Source: Lathyrus oleraceus
Lineage: Eukaryota > Streptophyta > Magnoliopsida > Fabales > Fabaceae
Assembly: GCF_024323335.1 (NCBI RefSeq)
Contig: NC_066579.1
Span: forward strand, 238,995,475 to 239,059,474
Direction of reading: 5' to 3'
Length of the DNA: 64,000 nt
A program made the position numbers and the translations under genes. Under the pieces are notes generated by a model. The model was not told the DNA's origin. It did not search any database and saw only the letters and a list, made by a program, of their open reading frames with translations. This document shows, piece after piece, positions 44,545 to 56,546 of this stretch (position 1 is its first letter; every line of letters begins with the position of its first letter).

Positions 44545-46164
44545 ATGCTGGTTCGTACCACTTTGTGGATTTCCAAGATGGATCCAATCAAGTATATTTT
44601 TGAGAAGCCAGCATTGACCGGACGAGTTGCGAGATGGCAGATGATTTTGACCGAATATGATATACAGTATACCTCTCAGAAAGCAATCAAGGGGAGTGTA
44701 TTGTCTGATTACCTCGCCCAGCAACCTATTGAGGATTATCAACCAATGAAGTTTGAATTCCCTGATGAGGACATCATGTTTCTCAAATCGAAAGATTGTG
44801 AGGAACCAATCCCGGAGGAGGGGCCTGACCCTGAATTCGAATGGATTCTGATGTTTGATGGGGCCGTTAATGTGAATGGTAGTGGTGTTGGTGCTGTTTT
44901 GGTTACGCCGAAAGGATCCCACATTCCTTTTGCTGCCCGGATAACATTTGAGTGCACCAACAACGTGGCTGAAGACGAAGCTTGTATCCTGGGGATTGAA
45001 GAGGCGATTGATTTGAGGATCAAGAACCTTGTTATATATGGAGATTCAGCTTTGGTTGTGAATCAGGTTAACGGAAAATGGTATACGCATCAGTCTCATT
45101 TAATTCCATATCGGGATTATACGAGGAGATTGTTGACATTTTTCACCAAGGTGGAATTACATCATGTGCCGAGAGAGGAGAACCCTTTGGCGGATGCTTT
45201 GGCTACTCTGGCTGCCTTGATTAAGGTGCAGTGGTGGAATCAGTTCCCCAGTGTTGAGGTGGGACGTTTGGATAGACCGGCTTATGTGTTTGCTGTTGAC
45301 ATAATGCCTGATGATGAGAAGCCGTGGTATTTCGATATCAAGCGCTATCTGGAAACCCAAGCGTATCCTGAGGGAGCATCCAAGAAGGACCGAAAGACTT
45401 TGCGGAGGTTGGCCATGGTGTTCTACTTGAATAAGGATGGGGTTTTGTACAAGAGAAATTTCGATTGGGTTTTGCTCAGATGCGTTGATGATAAAGAAGC
45501 AAGCCAGTTGATGAAAGAGGTTCACGAGGGGTCGTTCGGTACCCATGCCAGTGGGAATGCAATGGTGAAGAAGCTGCTACGAGCAGGTTATTATTGGATG
45601 ACAATGGAGGCCCAATGTTTCAATTTTGTGTGGAAGTGTCATAAATGTCAGATTTATGCTGACAAGGTTCACGTGCCTCCAAATCCGTTGAGCTTGATGT
45701 CATCTCCGTGGCCGTTTTCTATGTGGGGCATTGATATGATTGGGAAGATTGAGCCTACGGCTTCGAACGGACACCGGTTCATATTAGTGGCTATCGATTA
45801 CTTCACCAAGTGGGTGGAAGCATCCTCTTATACGAACGTGACGAAGCAGGTCGTTGCCAGATTTCTGAAGAGAGACATCATTTGCAGATATGGGGTTCCC
45901 GAGAGAATCATTACTGATAATGGTTCTAATTTGAACAATAAGATGATGGCAGAACTGTGCCGGGAATTCAAGATCGAACATCACAATTCTTCTCCTTATC
46001 GTCCGAAGATGAATGGGGCGGTTGAGGCAGCCAATAAAAATATCAAGAAGATTGTGCAGAAGATGGTCGTGACCTATAAGGATTGGCATGAGATGTTGCC
46101 GTTTGCATTGCATGGGTATCGAACTTCGGTGCGTACATCTACTAGGGCAAAATACTTTGTATAA
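44545..46164 (+). CDS. Element B RNase H-integrase
   Basis: 539 residues from ATG 44545, uninterrupted. Connection (ALTGRVARWQMILTEYDIQYTS), then RNase H at about residues 90-230 with all four acidic positions visible: FDGAV, NNVAEDEAC, YGDSALV, LADALA. After a linker, the integrase zinc module (HEGSFGTHASG...KCHKCQ) begins at about residue 325. The catalytic core follows, with Asp in WGIDMIG, Asp in TDNGSN and Glu in NGAVEAANKN. The gene ends early: HGYRTSVRTSTRAKYFV, so the C-terminal GPY-type module present in D is deleted. It could be expressed only by internal initiation or readthrough, since stops precede it. Confidence 0.85.
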   Translation: MLVRTTLWISKMDPIKYIFEKPALTGRVARWQMILTEYDIQYTSQKAIKGSVLSDYLAQQPIEDYQPMKFEFPDEDIMFLKSKDCEEPIPEEGPDPEFEWILMFDGAVNVNGSGVGAVLVTPKGSHIPFAARITFECTNNVAEDEACILGIEEAIDLRIKNLVIYGDSALVVNQVNGKWYTHQSHLIPYRDYTRRLLTFFTKVELHHVPREENPLADALATLAALIKVQWWNQFPSVEVGRLDRPAYVFAVDIMPDDEKPWYFDIKRYLETQAYPEGASKKDRKTLRRLAMVFYLNKDGVLYKRNFDWVLLRCVDDKEASQLMKEVHEGSFGTHASGNAMVKKLLRAGYYWMTMEAQCFNFVWKCHKCQIYADKVHVPPNPLSLMSSPWPFSMWGIDMIGKIEPTASNGHRFILVAIDYFTKWVEASSYTNVTKQVVARFLKRDIICRYGVPERIITDNGSNLNNKMMAELCREFKIEHHNSSPYRPKMNGAVEAANKNIKKIVQKMVVTYKDWHEMLPFALHGYRTSVRTSTRAKYFV

Positions 46165-49100
46165 AGAGACCCGCTGGACGAAAAGAATAAAATAGTCCAG
46201 GCAAAAATGGGCATCCCGGCGAACCGAGAAAAAATGATGAAAAGGTTCGGGCAAAAATTAGGGATAAAAAGGAAAAATGTACACCCGGCAAGTCGAAAAC
46301 CTGAAAAGGCGGCTTGGGCAAAAAAGGGTATCCCGGTGGACTGAAAACCCGAAAGGGCGGTCCAGGCAAAAGAGGGATTGAAACGAACAACTGCGTCTGG
46401 CATGATCGTTTGCGCTTTGGTTAAGGCACCAGGATAATCCCCGACAGGGACCAGTTGGAAACGTCTTGTTCAGAAGGCAGAAAGCACGGAGAGTCTGAGG
46501 ACATATGGGGTGTAACCGAGTTGGAACTCGATGAGATCACGGTTTCACATTGCCATTAGGATAGATTTTTCCTTTTGTGCGCAATTACCTCTTTTCAGGA
46601 ATTGCTTCCTTTGTATTGCTCAATTTGAGCCATACCTCTTCAATCAATAAAGTGCATATTCAGTCAAATAATTTTGTTTTTGTTTTCATTACCACTTTGA
46701 TTGCAAAAACATCCAGTTATTTTTAATAAAGAATCTTTGCATTTTAAGACATACAGGTCCCTTCCAATGCATGTTTATAAGATTGAAACTTGAAATCTTA
46801 TTCGGAAGGTGGAGTGACTCAAGTGTTGAATCTCGACACGCCTGGGGCATGTTTTTATCTAACGATCTCTTTTACAGGCACTGTTAGATATTTTCACTCA
46901 CTTGCAGGTGGTGATGTGGAAGCTTTTGACAAAAGATCCCCGTGGAGTCCAATCAGGGACAAGAGAATGAGGAATGGTGATGAGACGACGAAAGACGTAC
47001 GACGATCCTTGAGAATTAATCAAGAAGACTCTTCAAAGTCTGAAGACTGGAAAGTTGGTATAAATCAAAGAGTTTGATCTCCGTAGAGTACGGAGGAGTC
47101 GAGAATACAAGGTGATGAATCAGAAAAGTCCAGACGAGTCTGGGAGTTCTCAAAATTGGAAAGCTGGCAGTGGATTTAGACGGTGAATGCCATGGTTCGA
47201 CGAGTCGACGGGTGTTCTGTGTCAGGCTTTCCCGGTTTTCCCAAGCAGGGTGGGGATTGTTACCTCCCTAGCAGAGTCAAGGTCTGCGTCTTCCCTAGCA
47301 GGGTCGGGATGGTTATCTTCTCAGCAGGTTTTAGATCGGTATTTCCTCAGCAGCCAGGCCTGAAGGTTGCTATTTCCCAGTGGAGGTATCTATTGGTAGT
47401 GGTCTCTCCAAGCAGAGTCGGGATTGTTGTATCCCCAGCAAGTCAAAGGTTGTTTTCCCCACAGAGTGCGTTGGTGGTTCTTTCCCCAGCGAAGTCCCCA
47501 AGTGGATCGGGTTTCAGAGGAGGTTATTCCTGGTAAGGGTGGCCTATTTCCCAGCAGCAGTGCTATTCCCCAGCAGGGTGGAGATCGGAGTGTTGGCGAG
47601 TTCCTCTGCAGAGTGCCTCGAGCTCCCCGGGAGAGTCCCTCGAGGGGGATACTTTTTATGCATTCATGTAGATAAGCATAGCATATTGCATAATAAATCG
47701 CGTAGCATTTCCATGATTATGGAGCATTACACTGAAAAAAGTCATGCATCATTATTGCAAGCATCAGCTAGTCTCAAGTCGTGGTTATCGTTTGGGATTT
47801 GGTTTTGCCAGTGGGTAAAGATGCTAATCAAGTCGTGGTTACCATTTGAGAAGCGGGTTTGCTAGTTGGAAAATCAGCATCAGCATTGCAAGCATCAGTT
47901 ACTCGAGCCGTGGTTACCGCCTGAGAATCGGTTTCGCCGGATGGTGAAACTCCGAGGAGTTTAGCATCGTGGTGTTGGGTCAACCGTATTTCCCAGTAGT
48001 GCGATACTGGAGGAGATTTCTGTCGTGCGAGATAGAATTTGGAGATGTTACTCTGAGGAGTTTAGCATCATGACGTCGGATTAGCAATGTTCCCCAGTAG
48101 TGCGATACTGGAGGAAACTTTTCCGTCGGGCGGAGATGGAAATAAAATCAAAGGACGTTACGCGATCAGCACGAAAATACAGTTCAATCGGAGAAAAGGA
48201 AGTGTTGCGGCATTTTCTGGAGAGCGGGGTTCAATTGGAGAAAAGGAAGTGTTGAGACATTTTCTGGAGAGCGGGGTTCAATTGGAGAAAAGGAAGTGTT
48301 AAGACATTTTCTGGAGAGCGGGGTTCAAACGGAGATTGGAGTTGAAGATTATATCCGGGATGAGGTCCTCAGGATTATCTTCTGATCATGTGTCACCTTG
48401 GACTTTGGCTGAGGCCAACAGAAGTCGTTATGGGTGTCTTCTGAGGAAGAGATGCACATGTTACCTTCCTTTTGTGAAGGTGTACCCTCTGATATGTCGC
48501 CATCAGAGTGGTATTTTGGTGTTATTTCCGACGTTGCCAGCGGAATTATCACAAGAAAGTGGAGAGCGGGGTTCAATTGGAGAAAAGGAAGTGTTGAGGC
48601 ATTTTCTGGAGAACGGGGTCCAAATGGGGAAAGGGAGACACGGGGTGTTTTCTGGAGAGCGGGGTTCACAATGGAGATCGCGAGCTATCGTCAGGCGAAT
48701 GGGGTTCAAATGGAGAGCGGGGTTCATTATTCGGCAAACAAGACTACTATGAAGTTGTCGGGGTTCAATTGCGGTGATCCGGGATCATCCGCGCGAAAGA
48801 AAATATTTGTTCGGGGTTCAAGAAAAGCAAAAAAGATTATCAATCAGAAAGTTCCGGGGTTCAAGAAAAAGTAAAAAAAAAAAATAATCCCCAGCGGATG
48901 AGCGGTGTTCAGGCCATGGTTATTCCTGTGTTACCATTTATTTTGGTATACAGGTCAGTATTTTTGTTCGGTATTCAGGCCGACTGTCTCCGTACCAGAC
49001 GGATTCTTCTTTTGAGATTGCTTCTTTGCCGATTCTGATAGGCATTGTTAATTATTTCCCATCAGAGTGCAAATTGTTCGTCTGTTCTTGTTATTCAATC

Positions 49101-49174
49101 ACTCTTCACCCTGATCATCTGAAAGTCGAGGTTGTTCATATCGACAGGTTCACAGTGGATTGAATAGGGGTAGC
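46165..49174 (+). other. 3' region of element B
   Basis: About 3 kb without genes. 46165-46400 has the 'gaaagggcgg-ccaggcaaaa' phrases common to this group. 47180-47660 is full of imperfect 'ccccagcagagtcgg' repeats, also seen in element A (53990-54860). 48180-48330 is a 47-bp tandem array. The region ends GGATTGAATAGGGG-TAGC, the polypurine tract, directly before the 3' LTR. Open frames (47380-47865, 48336-48874) are repeat by-products. Confidence 0.75.
48180..48330 (+). repeat. 47-bp tandem repeat in 3' region of B
   Basis: 'ggagagcggggttcaattgg...ggaagtgttgagacattttct' recurs with a period of 47 (CATTTT at 48211, 48258, 48305). Degenerate units reappear at 48560-48740. Confidence 0.85.
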
Positions 49175-52100
49175 TGTAACACCTCAAAATTTGCCCTCCT
49201 CTCTTGGGACTAGCTTAGCATATTGCATTTCATCTTTTTAGGGCATTAGTCATTGCATCTTTGCATATCATGTGGAAACAATAAGCAAGTCATCCTCCTA
49301 GGTCTTTCTCAGAAGATAAAGAGGCCAAAAGATGCAAGCCTGAGGGTCTTATTGAATTGATCACTAGCCATCTGAGGGTTTGTGCTTCCATTAGGGTTTC
49401 TTGGTTCCTCAAGGAGATTGGGAATTATCTTGGTTGAAATGGTGCATCACCATCATCATGGTCTTATCATCATCAAGTTCATTGTTCCTGATCAGATTCC
49501 TTGGGATTAGGGTTTTGACCTCTGGTCAACCCTAATCAGTTGCATTGTGCCAATCAGGGTTTTTCAAGGAGATGAGATCTTCAATGAGATGGAGATCATC
49601 ATATGGTTTGGTTGAGCTTGTATAAGCTAGGGTTTCATTTTGGAGCCACTTCATCAAGAGATTGAGGCTCAAATTCATCTGTGCATGGCCAAGTCATCTA
49701 TCAACTGCAAAAGTCAACTGCAAAGTCAACTGTTGGATTTGGAGGTGGGAAGTGAGTAGAAATACTTCATTCATGTTCAAACAAGTCTCATTTGACATTT
49801 CAAACATTAACTTTGAAGAAAATAAAGTCAAGATAAAACTTTCCAAAAATAGAAAGTGACCTGTAATTCAACATTGCCAAAAATGGAAAGGTTTTCAACT
49901 CAAGATTACATCATCAAGAAAGCTTCAAATGAAATTTTGTTGAACATGAAAGTTGTATATCTTTCTCTCCCATTTCCAAAAAGTCCAAGATTATCAATTT
50001 CTCATGTGTGGTTAAGGAGATATGGATCAAAACATGGCCAAGGATGCATTGAACTTCAAATGGGCATAACTTCTCAACCAAAACTCCAATTCAAGTGGTT
50101 CTTTTTGCTAAAGTCTCATTTTAATCTCTAGTTTCCAAAACATACATTGCATTACATCAATTGTCATCACAAAAATATTTGCATTTCACTTGCATTTTGG
50201 AGGGAAAAAATGGAATTTGAATTTGGTGAATTATTTGCACATGTGACCATCACCATTGGCTCCAAAACAGATTTTTGAGTAAAATTAAGTGGAAATTCGT
50301 GCACTATTCACCATGCACTTTCATGCATAGGGTGAAAACTCATTTTTGCACTTACACTCCCTAACTCATTCATTTCATTAGCAAATGGTTTAAGGCTTAA
50401 TTAAACATGATTAGTGGAGCATATATAAGCATAACCATAACTGTTTTTCAGATTAACAACTCATAATTTCAAACCTAGATCTAGAATTCTCAAAATCTCA
50501 AAATTCTCTCTCACTTTTTTCTCCAAATTTCTTCAATCACCAGCACTTTTTCTTGATTCATTCATCATCCTGAGCTATTATTGAGCATTATTGCACGTGG
50601 AAACAGAGGAAATTGTAGCATTCAAGTTCATGTTCAAGAGGTGAAGCTTCCATGACAAGTGAAGATTTAGCAAGATTCAAGAGCATTTGAGCCTCATATT
50701 CATCATCATTCATCTTAAGGAGTATATTGAAGAAGATCTAAAGCATCAAGAACCTTGGAAACGCGTGAATCAAGGGACTGCTCATCAAGAGGTAGGTTTT
50801 TCGACCTCTTTAATTCTTCAATTCATTAGGCCTATCATGTAGATCTTTTAATGGTGATGAAACTGAGCTCTGAATGGAGTGATTTGGTGTTGAAACGAGT
50901 GAGATATGGTCATTTGAAGTTTTGATGATAAACTTTATTTCATTCGATCCATGTATTTGATGATGTTTTTGTGTAATTGATTCATGGATTTATGATGTAC
51001 GTGAAAAATAATGCATGATGCTGTGCTTGATTTTGAGTTTTGGTGATGTTTTGAAAATCTGGAAATTTGGAAGATGATCTTCATCTTCAACCTTGCTGTC
51101 CAGTATTTGCTACGAATCTGCTAGGAAATTAGCTACGAAATTAGCTAGGAATTTTCTGGATTAGCTACGAAATCCATGCCATGCAGCGCCTAGGGTTTGG
51201 GCGCCAAAACGTCGTCGTTTTGGCTTGGGCGCCAAAACCAAATTCAAAAACGCGCCTGGTTCGATTCCAGGCGGTTCCACAATTTCAAAAGCCTTCACAT
51301 ATTTTTCTTTTCCCTCCATGTGTTCATGTACAGGTTGCTTCATGATTTTTTTATTTTTTCTTTAACTTCTAAAATTCATATATAATAGAAAAATGCTCCA
51401 AAAAATACGTGGTTTTTTGCATTATGTCACATTTTTTGTCTAGTATTTTATGAACATTTTTCCATAAATTGTGCATGGCTGGAAAATATTTGGTGCTAGG
51501 GTTTGTGTACATGTGTCCATTCTTGACATTGCCTTGCCATATCCTTTGTGAAATGCTCAATTTTAATCTAATGCTCATGAAATTTTACATGTAGAAACTA
51601 GACATCTTTCTAGATATTTTGGTGTTGAGTTTGCATTTTTATCAATTGCCATTGCTGAGTTATGATTTTTCTAAGTTAGGTGTGACAATTTGTGTCACAC
51701 CTTTGGATGTTCATCTTGTGCTATGTGTTTACCCTATCAAATGAATTCCAATTGCTCTGATTTTTTACATGATACATAATATGGATGTTGTTATTGATCA
51801 TGAATTTTCTTGGAATTTTTGGATTGATTTCTGATTTGATTGAGATTTTTCATTCTGGATTTCCATGTGTGAGCTTTTGAATGGTCATGATTTCCAATTG
51901 TTTGTGAAATGCTTGTGCTTTATCCTATGAATGTGAAATTTTGCACATTGTTTCTAGACATGTTGAAGTTTGTTTTGGATTTGGTTTGAGGTTTTTAAAT
52001 TTTACCATTTCTATTTTAGGCTTGTGCTAAGTTGGTGTAACATTTGGTGTCACATATGAGCTTATTTTGCTTGCCTGGACTTATGCAATTTGATTACCAT

Positions 52101-53524
52101 GCCTAATTTTGTCCAAATGCTCTAATTATTTGTGTGAGGATCATCTTGTGTGTTCTGTTTACCCATGAATTTTGCCAAAATTAATTGAAGCATTTTTGAA
52201 TTATTGTGCATTTGTTCATTCTGTTGTCACAATGTGGTTACAATGTGCATACCTTGCAATATTTGGTTCATGAAATTAAATTTATGAATGATATTGAGAT
52301 GAGACCTTTTGGATGATGTTCTTAATTGATTGAAGTTGGTTCATGTTGAATTTCATGTTCTGTTTTGAATTTTTTCTCCCTCTTTGACCCTAGGCCTTGA
52401 CCTAGTGGTTTGTCTCATCTTTGAGCTTTGATTTCAGGATTGAACATTCAGGTTATATGGTTCATGATGCCACCTCACTTGAGCATTTGATGCTTACTTT
52501 TGACTACTAACTTTGTGTGTTTTGTAGGGTTGTTAACTCATTTGAGTTTGACTTGTTGGCTTATGCCTTTGCTCATTGGGTTTGACTGTTTGATATTCAT
52601 GTTATCTGTTTGTCTGTACAGTTGAACTGACTGTTTAGCTTTTTCCACAGGTACATTAGTTGCTTAAGTTCAATCTGAACTTGCTTTTGCTTGGTTGCTT
52701 AACCAGTGAGGTATAACATTTCTGACTTCATGTAGTCTGGAAGACCTGTCCTGTTACTTGGGCAGGCACCTGTCTGAAGTCCTCCTTAAGAGGCAATGCT
52801 TGTGTTTGTTTATTTTTGTGCCAAGCAGGAAAAGTCCTTTGATAAGGCAATTGGCAGATAGAAGAGATGTGTAGTCCATCTCCTGCTAGTCAGTGTGTCA
52901 TCCACTTTGCTCACACCTTGTGTTGATGCATTGTGGATATTAACCCAAGATCTTTGTTGTGTCAGTCATATGTGGAGAAGAGTTCCAACTTTTTGAACTC
53001 CCACTTTCTTTTGTCAGAAGCTCTCCCAGGCCAGGGATAAGAGCTGTGAGGCATACTCCTCACTTCCCATTTCATCTGCTTCACCCTAACTCTCAATGTT
53101 AGGGTTAAGAGCTAACTACACCCGATTCCAGTTGGCTTGTGTTTCACAGCCTAACCTTGTGTGAGCCCACTTTGTTTGTATATAGTGTGTGCTAATTGTG
53201 TGTATTTTTGCTTTGCCTGTGCTGTTTAGGATAGCTTGTTGCCTGTGCAAGTTAGATAGAAACCTCAACCTAGGACCATTATGGATTGCATGATAACTAT
53301 TAGGCTCGAGTCAGTCTCCCTTCTAGTTTGTCATTTCCCAGTCTCTGGTTAGGAGAAAGTTTCTCCCCTGTTAAGGGGAACTACGTTGCCCTGATCCTCA
53401 TACCAGATGAGGTACGTAGGCAGGAGATCGTACGAGTTTCTCCCCTGTTAAGGGATAAATAACGCACGGTGGCGGCTCTGTTTGTTTTGTTTTAGCCCGC
53501 CGGTTGTTTTTCGCGGATGCGACA
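49175..53524 (+). repeat. 3' LTR of element B (653-bp deletion)
   Basis: 4350 bp, otherwise nearly identical to the 5' LTR. The segment equivalent to 38015-38667 is missing and replaced by 15 bases of filler. It ends GATGCGACA, followed by CATGC. Confidence 0.95.
53436..53454 (+). repeat. Templated filler at the deletion junction in the B 3' LTR
   Basis: GTTTCTCCCCTGTTAAGGG repeats exactly the sequence at 53360-53378, some 76 bp upstream. It bridges CGTACGAG and GGGATAAATAACG, which are 653 bp apart in the 5' LTR. Confidence 0.9.
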
Positions 53525-53529
53525 CATGC

Positions 53530-56500
53530 TTATAAGAATGAAATCTGGAAATCTTATTCGGAAGTTTGAGTGACCTAGGTGTTGAAATATTGGCACGCTT
53601 GGGGCACACTTTTATCTAACGATCTCTTGTGCAGGTGTTGTTAGATATCTTCATTCACTTGCAGTTTGTGATGGGTAACATTTTGACAGAAGATCCCTGC
53701 AGAGTCCAATCAGGGGCAAGGGATAGAAGAACGGTGAAAAGACGGCGAAAGAAGGACGACGATCCTAGAGGGTAATCAAGAAGACTCTACAAAGTCTGAA
53801 GATTAGGGAGTTAGCCCGGATCTGAGGAAATCAGTTGTCTCAAAGCAAAGAAAAGACGAGAATACTGGGTGATGAATCAGAAAAGACCGGACGAGTCTGG
53901 GAGTCCTCAAAAGAGGGAAAGTTGACATTACGGTCGGATGACGAAGGCCAGTGTTCGTTGAATCGAAGGGCGTTCCGTGTCAAATAAGCCGTATCTCCCT
54001 AGTGGGTTGGAGAGTGTTATTTCACAGCAGATTCGAGATCGGTGTCTCCTCAGCGAGCCTGAAGATTGCCATATCCCCAGTGGAAGTGTCGGTGGGTAGT
54101 TTGTTCCTAAGGGTTAAGGATGCTTCCCCAGCAGGCTTGAGAATGGCCGTTTCCCCAAGCAAGTCTGAAAGCTGTTAGAACTGTTATTCCCCAGCCGTCG
54201 GGTAGTAGGATCAAAGGCTATTTTATCCCCAGCAGGTCTGAGGATTTTTAGTTCCCCAACAGGCCCGAGAGTTGGTCTGTCCCCAGCTAGTCTGAAGACT
54301 GTTGGTCCCCACTGAGTCTGAAGGTTGTATCCCCAGCGGAGGTATTAGTGAGTAGTTCATTCCCCAGCAGTCTGGGTATGAAGTACTGTAATCCTCAGCA
54401 TAGTCGTGAATGCCTTTCCCCATCAGGGTTGTTGAATGTTTTCCCCTAGCAGATCCCCCTAGCAGAGGTGGGTGTTGATGGTTTTCTCCAGCGAAGTTCC
54501 CCAAGTGGATCAGGGTCGATGAAAATTATCCCCAGTAGAGTTTATCCTACCTGTGAATTGGCTGATATCCTCAGCAGGGGTGAGCATTGGTTGTTTCCCT
54601 AGCAGAGTCCCCAAGTGGATTGGATTTGGTGAAAGTTGTCCCCGGTGGGACTTATCCTTTCCCCAGCAGCAATGCTATTCCCCCGCACGGTTGAGAGGTT
54701 GGTGAGTTCCCCATACAGAGTCTCCCCAGATGAGTTGGTTTCTCCGCCGTCCCAGAGTATCAGATCAGCAAGGCACTCCCAGCAGTGCGTCTCCCCACCG
54801 AGTCGGAGAATCTAATCAGATGTGTGCACTCAGAGGAGCGACTTGTGCTCCCCAGCAGGAGTTTTCATCATTTTGCATTTTGCATGTAGTGATCATTGCA
54901 TCTTCAAAGAGCGTAGCATTTCCATTCAATATGGAGCATTACGCCATAGAAAAATTCAAGCATATGCATTCATGTGTTAAACCTAATCAGACCATATCCC
55001 CGGAAGAGGCGGATCGTTGTTCAACATCTGTACGGCACATTTGCTACAGTTGCTCCTGACAGCATTCAGGATTGATAATTCCCCAGAGAGGTTTATTTCC
55101 TCACCCGCAGTGAAAGGAAAGCTTGATTCTCCCCAGTGAGATCCCCGGCAAGTGTTTGGCTTTGCCTTGACGTAATGAAGATGTCATCCCTGTGATACCG
55201 GTAAATGTCTGATCATCCTTTTTTTGATGTCGGTAAACATCGAGTCTTTCTCCCAGTCATCGATAAATGTCTGGTCTTGCTTCACTTCTGTACGCATCAT
55301 CTTTCGATGTCGGTAAACATTGCATCCCTTTATTCCATTCATCTGTTGATGTCTGGTCACCTCTCCGTTGGTGTCGATAAACGTCGAGCTTCTCCCTTTC
55401 GTCCGTTGACGTCTGGTCGAGTTTTCCCAGTTCATCCGTTAATGTCTGGTCACCTCTCCGTTGGTGTCGATAAACGTCGAGTCTTCTTCCCAGTTCATCC
55501 GTTGATGTCTGGTCACCTCTCCGTTGGTGTCGATAAACGTCGAGTCTTCTTCCCAGTTCATCCGTTGATGTCTGGTCACCTCTCCGTTGGTGTCGATAAA
55601 CGTCGAGTTTTACCTATTCGTCCGTTGACGTCTAGTTGTATCCTTTCTCCCAGTTCATCCGTTGATGTCTGGTCACCTCTCCGTTGGTGTCGATAAACGT
55701 CGAGTTTTTCCTATTCGTCCGTTGACGTCTAGTTGTATCCTTTCTCCCAGGTCATCCGTTGATGTCTGGTCACCTCTCCGTTGGTGTCGATAAACGTCGA
55801 GCTTCTCCCGTGCATCCGTTGATGTCTGGTCGAGTTTTCCCAGTTCATCAGTTGATGTTTGGTCGAGTCTTCCCAGTTCATCCATTGATGTCTGGTCACC
55901 TCTCCGTTGGTGTCGATAAACGTCGAGCTTCTCCCGTGCATCCGTTGATGTTTGGTCGAGTTTTCCCAATTCATCCGTTGATGTCTGGTCACCTCTCCGT
56001 TGGTGTCGATAAACGTCGAGCTTCTCCCGTGCATCCGTTGATGTTTGGTCGAGTCTTCCCAGTTCATCCGTTGATGTCTGGTCACCACTCCGTTGGTGTC
56101 AATAAACGTCGAGCTTCTCCCTTTCGTCCGTTGACGTCTGGTCGAGTTTTCCCAGTTCATCCGTTGATGTCTGGTCACCTCTCCGTTGGTGTCGATAAAC
56201 GTCGAGTCTTCTTCCCATTCATCCGTTGATGTCTGGTCACCTCTCCGTTGGTGTCGATAAACGTCGAGTTTTTCCTAGTCGTCCGTTGGCGTCTAGTTGT
56301 GATTTCTATTCCCATTCATCGTCTTTCGATGTCTGGATGTGGTTCCTTTTTCTGGAAAAAAATCAAAATCCCTAGTGGTAAATATCAGATCCCAGTGGAA
56401 GTTGCTATTGGTGAACTTTCTTTTCTTGGATCCCCGCAGAGTGCAAATTTCTACGGTTCTTCGGTATTCAATCCCTGTTTACCTTAAAGGTCTGACAGCC

Positions 56501-56546
56501 GTTGCTCTCATCCGTTCAGGTTCCCAGTTGATCGAATAGGGGCAGC
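53530..56546 (+). other. 3' region of element A, part 2
   Basis: Continues A after the B insertion; its start aligns with 46775 onward in B. 53990-54860 is rich in 'ccccagcag' imperfect repeats. 55200-56330 is a tandem array. 56480-56546 ends GATCGAATAGGGGCAGC, the polypurine tract next to the 3' LTR. No gene. Confidence 0.8.
55205..56335 (+). repeat. 63-bp tandem repeat array, 3' region of A
   Basis: Units like 'ttcatccgttgatgtctgg' followed by 'cacctctccgttggtgtcg' and 'ataaacgtcgag'. A period of 63 is exact between 55494 and 55557; other units are shorter or longer by deletion. Because 63 is divisible by three, long open frames exist on both strands, but they encode only the repeat (for example HPLMSGHLSVGVDKRR). 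Confidence 0.93.

Larger units (their letters stand above)
33753..53524 (+). mobile_element. Element B: Ogre-type element, 19.8 kb, with ORF1 and RNase H-integrase but no Gag core, protease or RT palm
   Basis: Complete from LTR to LTR with a perfect CATGC target duplication, inserted in the 3' region of element A. LTRs 33753-38740 and 49175-53524, primer site 38743-38760, ORF1 39795-41537, gag-like 41986-43335, RT remnant 43561-44158, RNase H-integrase 44545-46164, long 3' region. The LTRs differ by few substitutions and one large deletion. It is the youngest element of the A/B/F stack. Confidence 0.93.

Noticed and set aside
51161..51343. Minus-strand frame with peptide VEPPGIEPG in the B LTR
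   Set aside because: This peptide is a well-known artefact of translating a tRNA T-arm; the DNA here is GGTTCGATTCC.
55205..56229. Long open frames on both strands (about 150-160 codons) with repeated HPLMSGHLSVGVDKRR-like peptide
   Set aside because: They arise because the 63-bp tandem unit is divisible by three. The frames have no protein-family features and exist on both strands.
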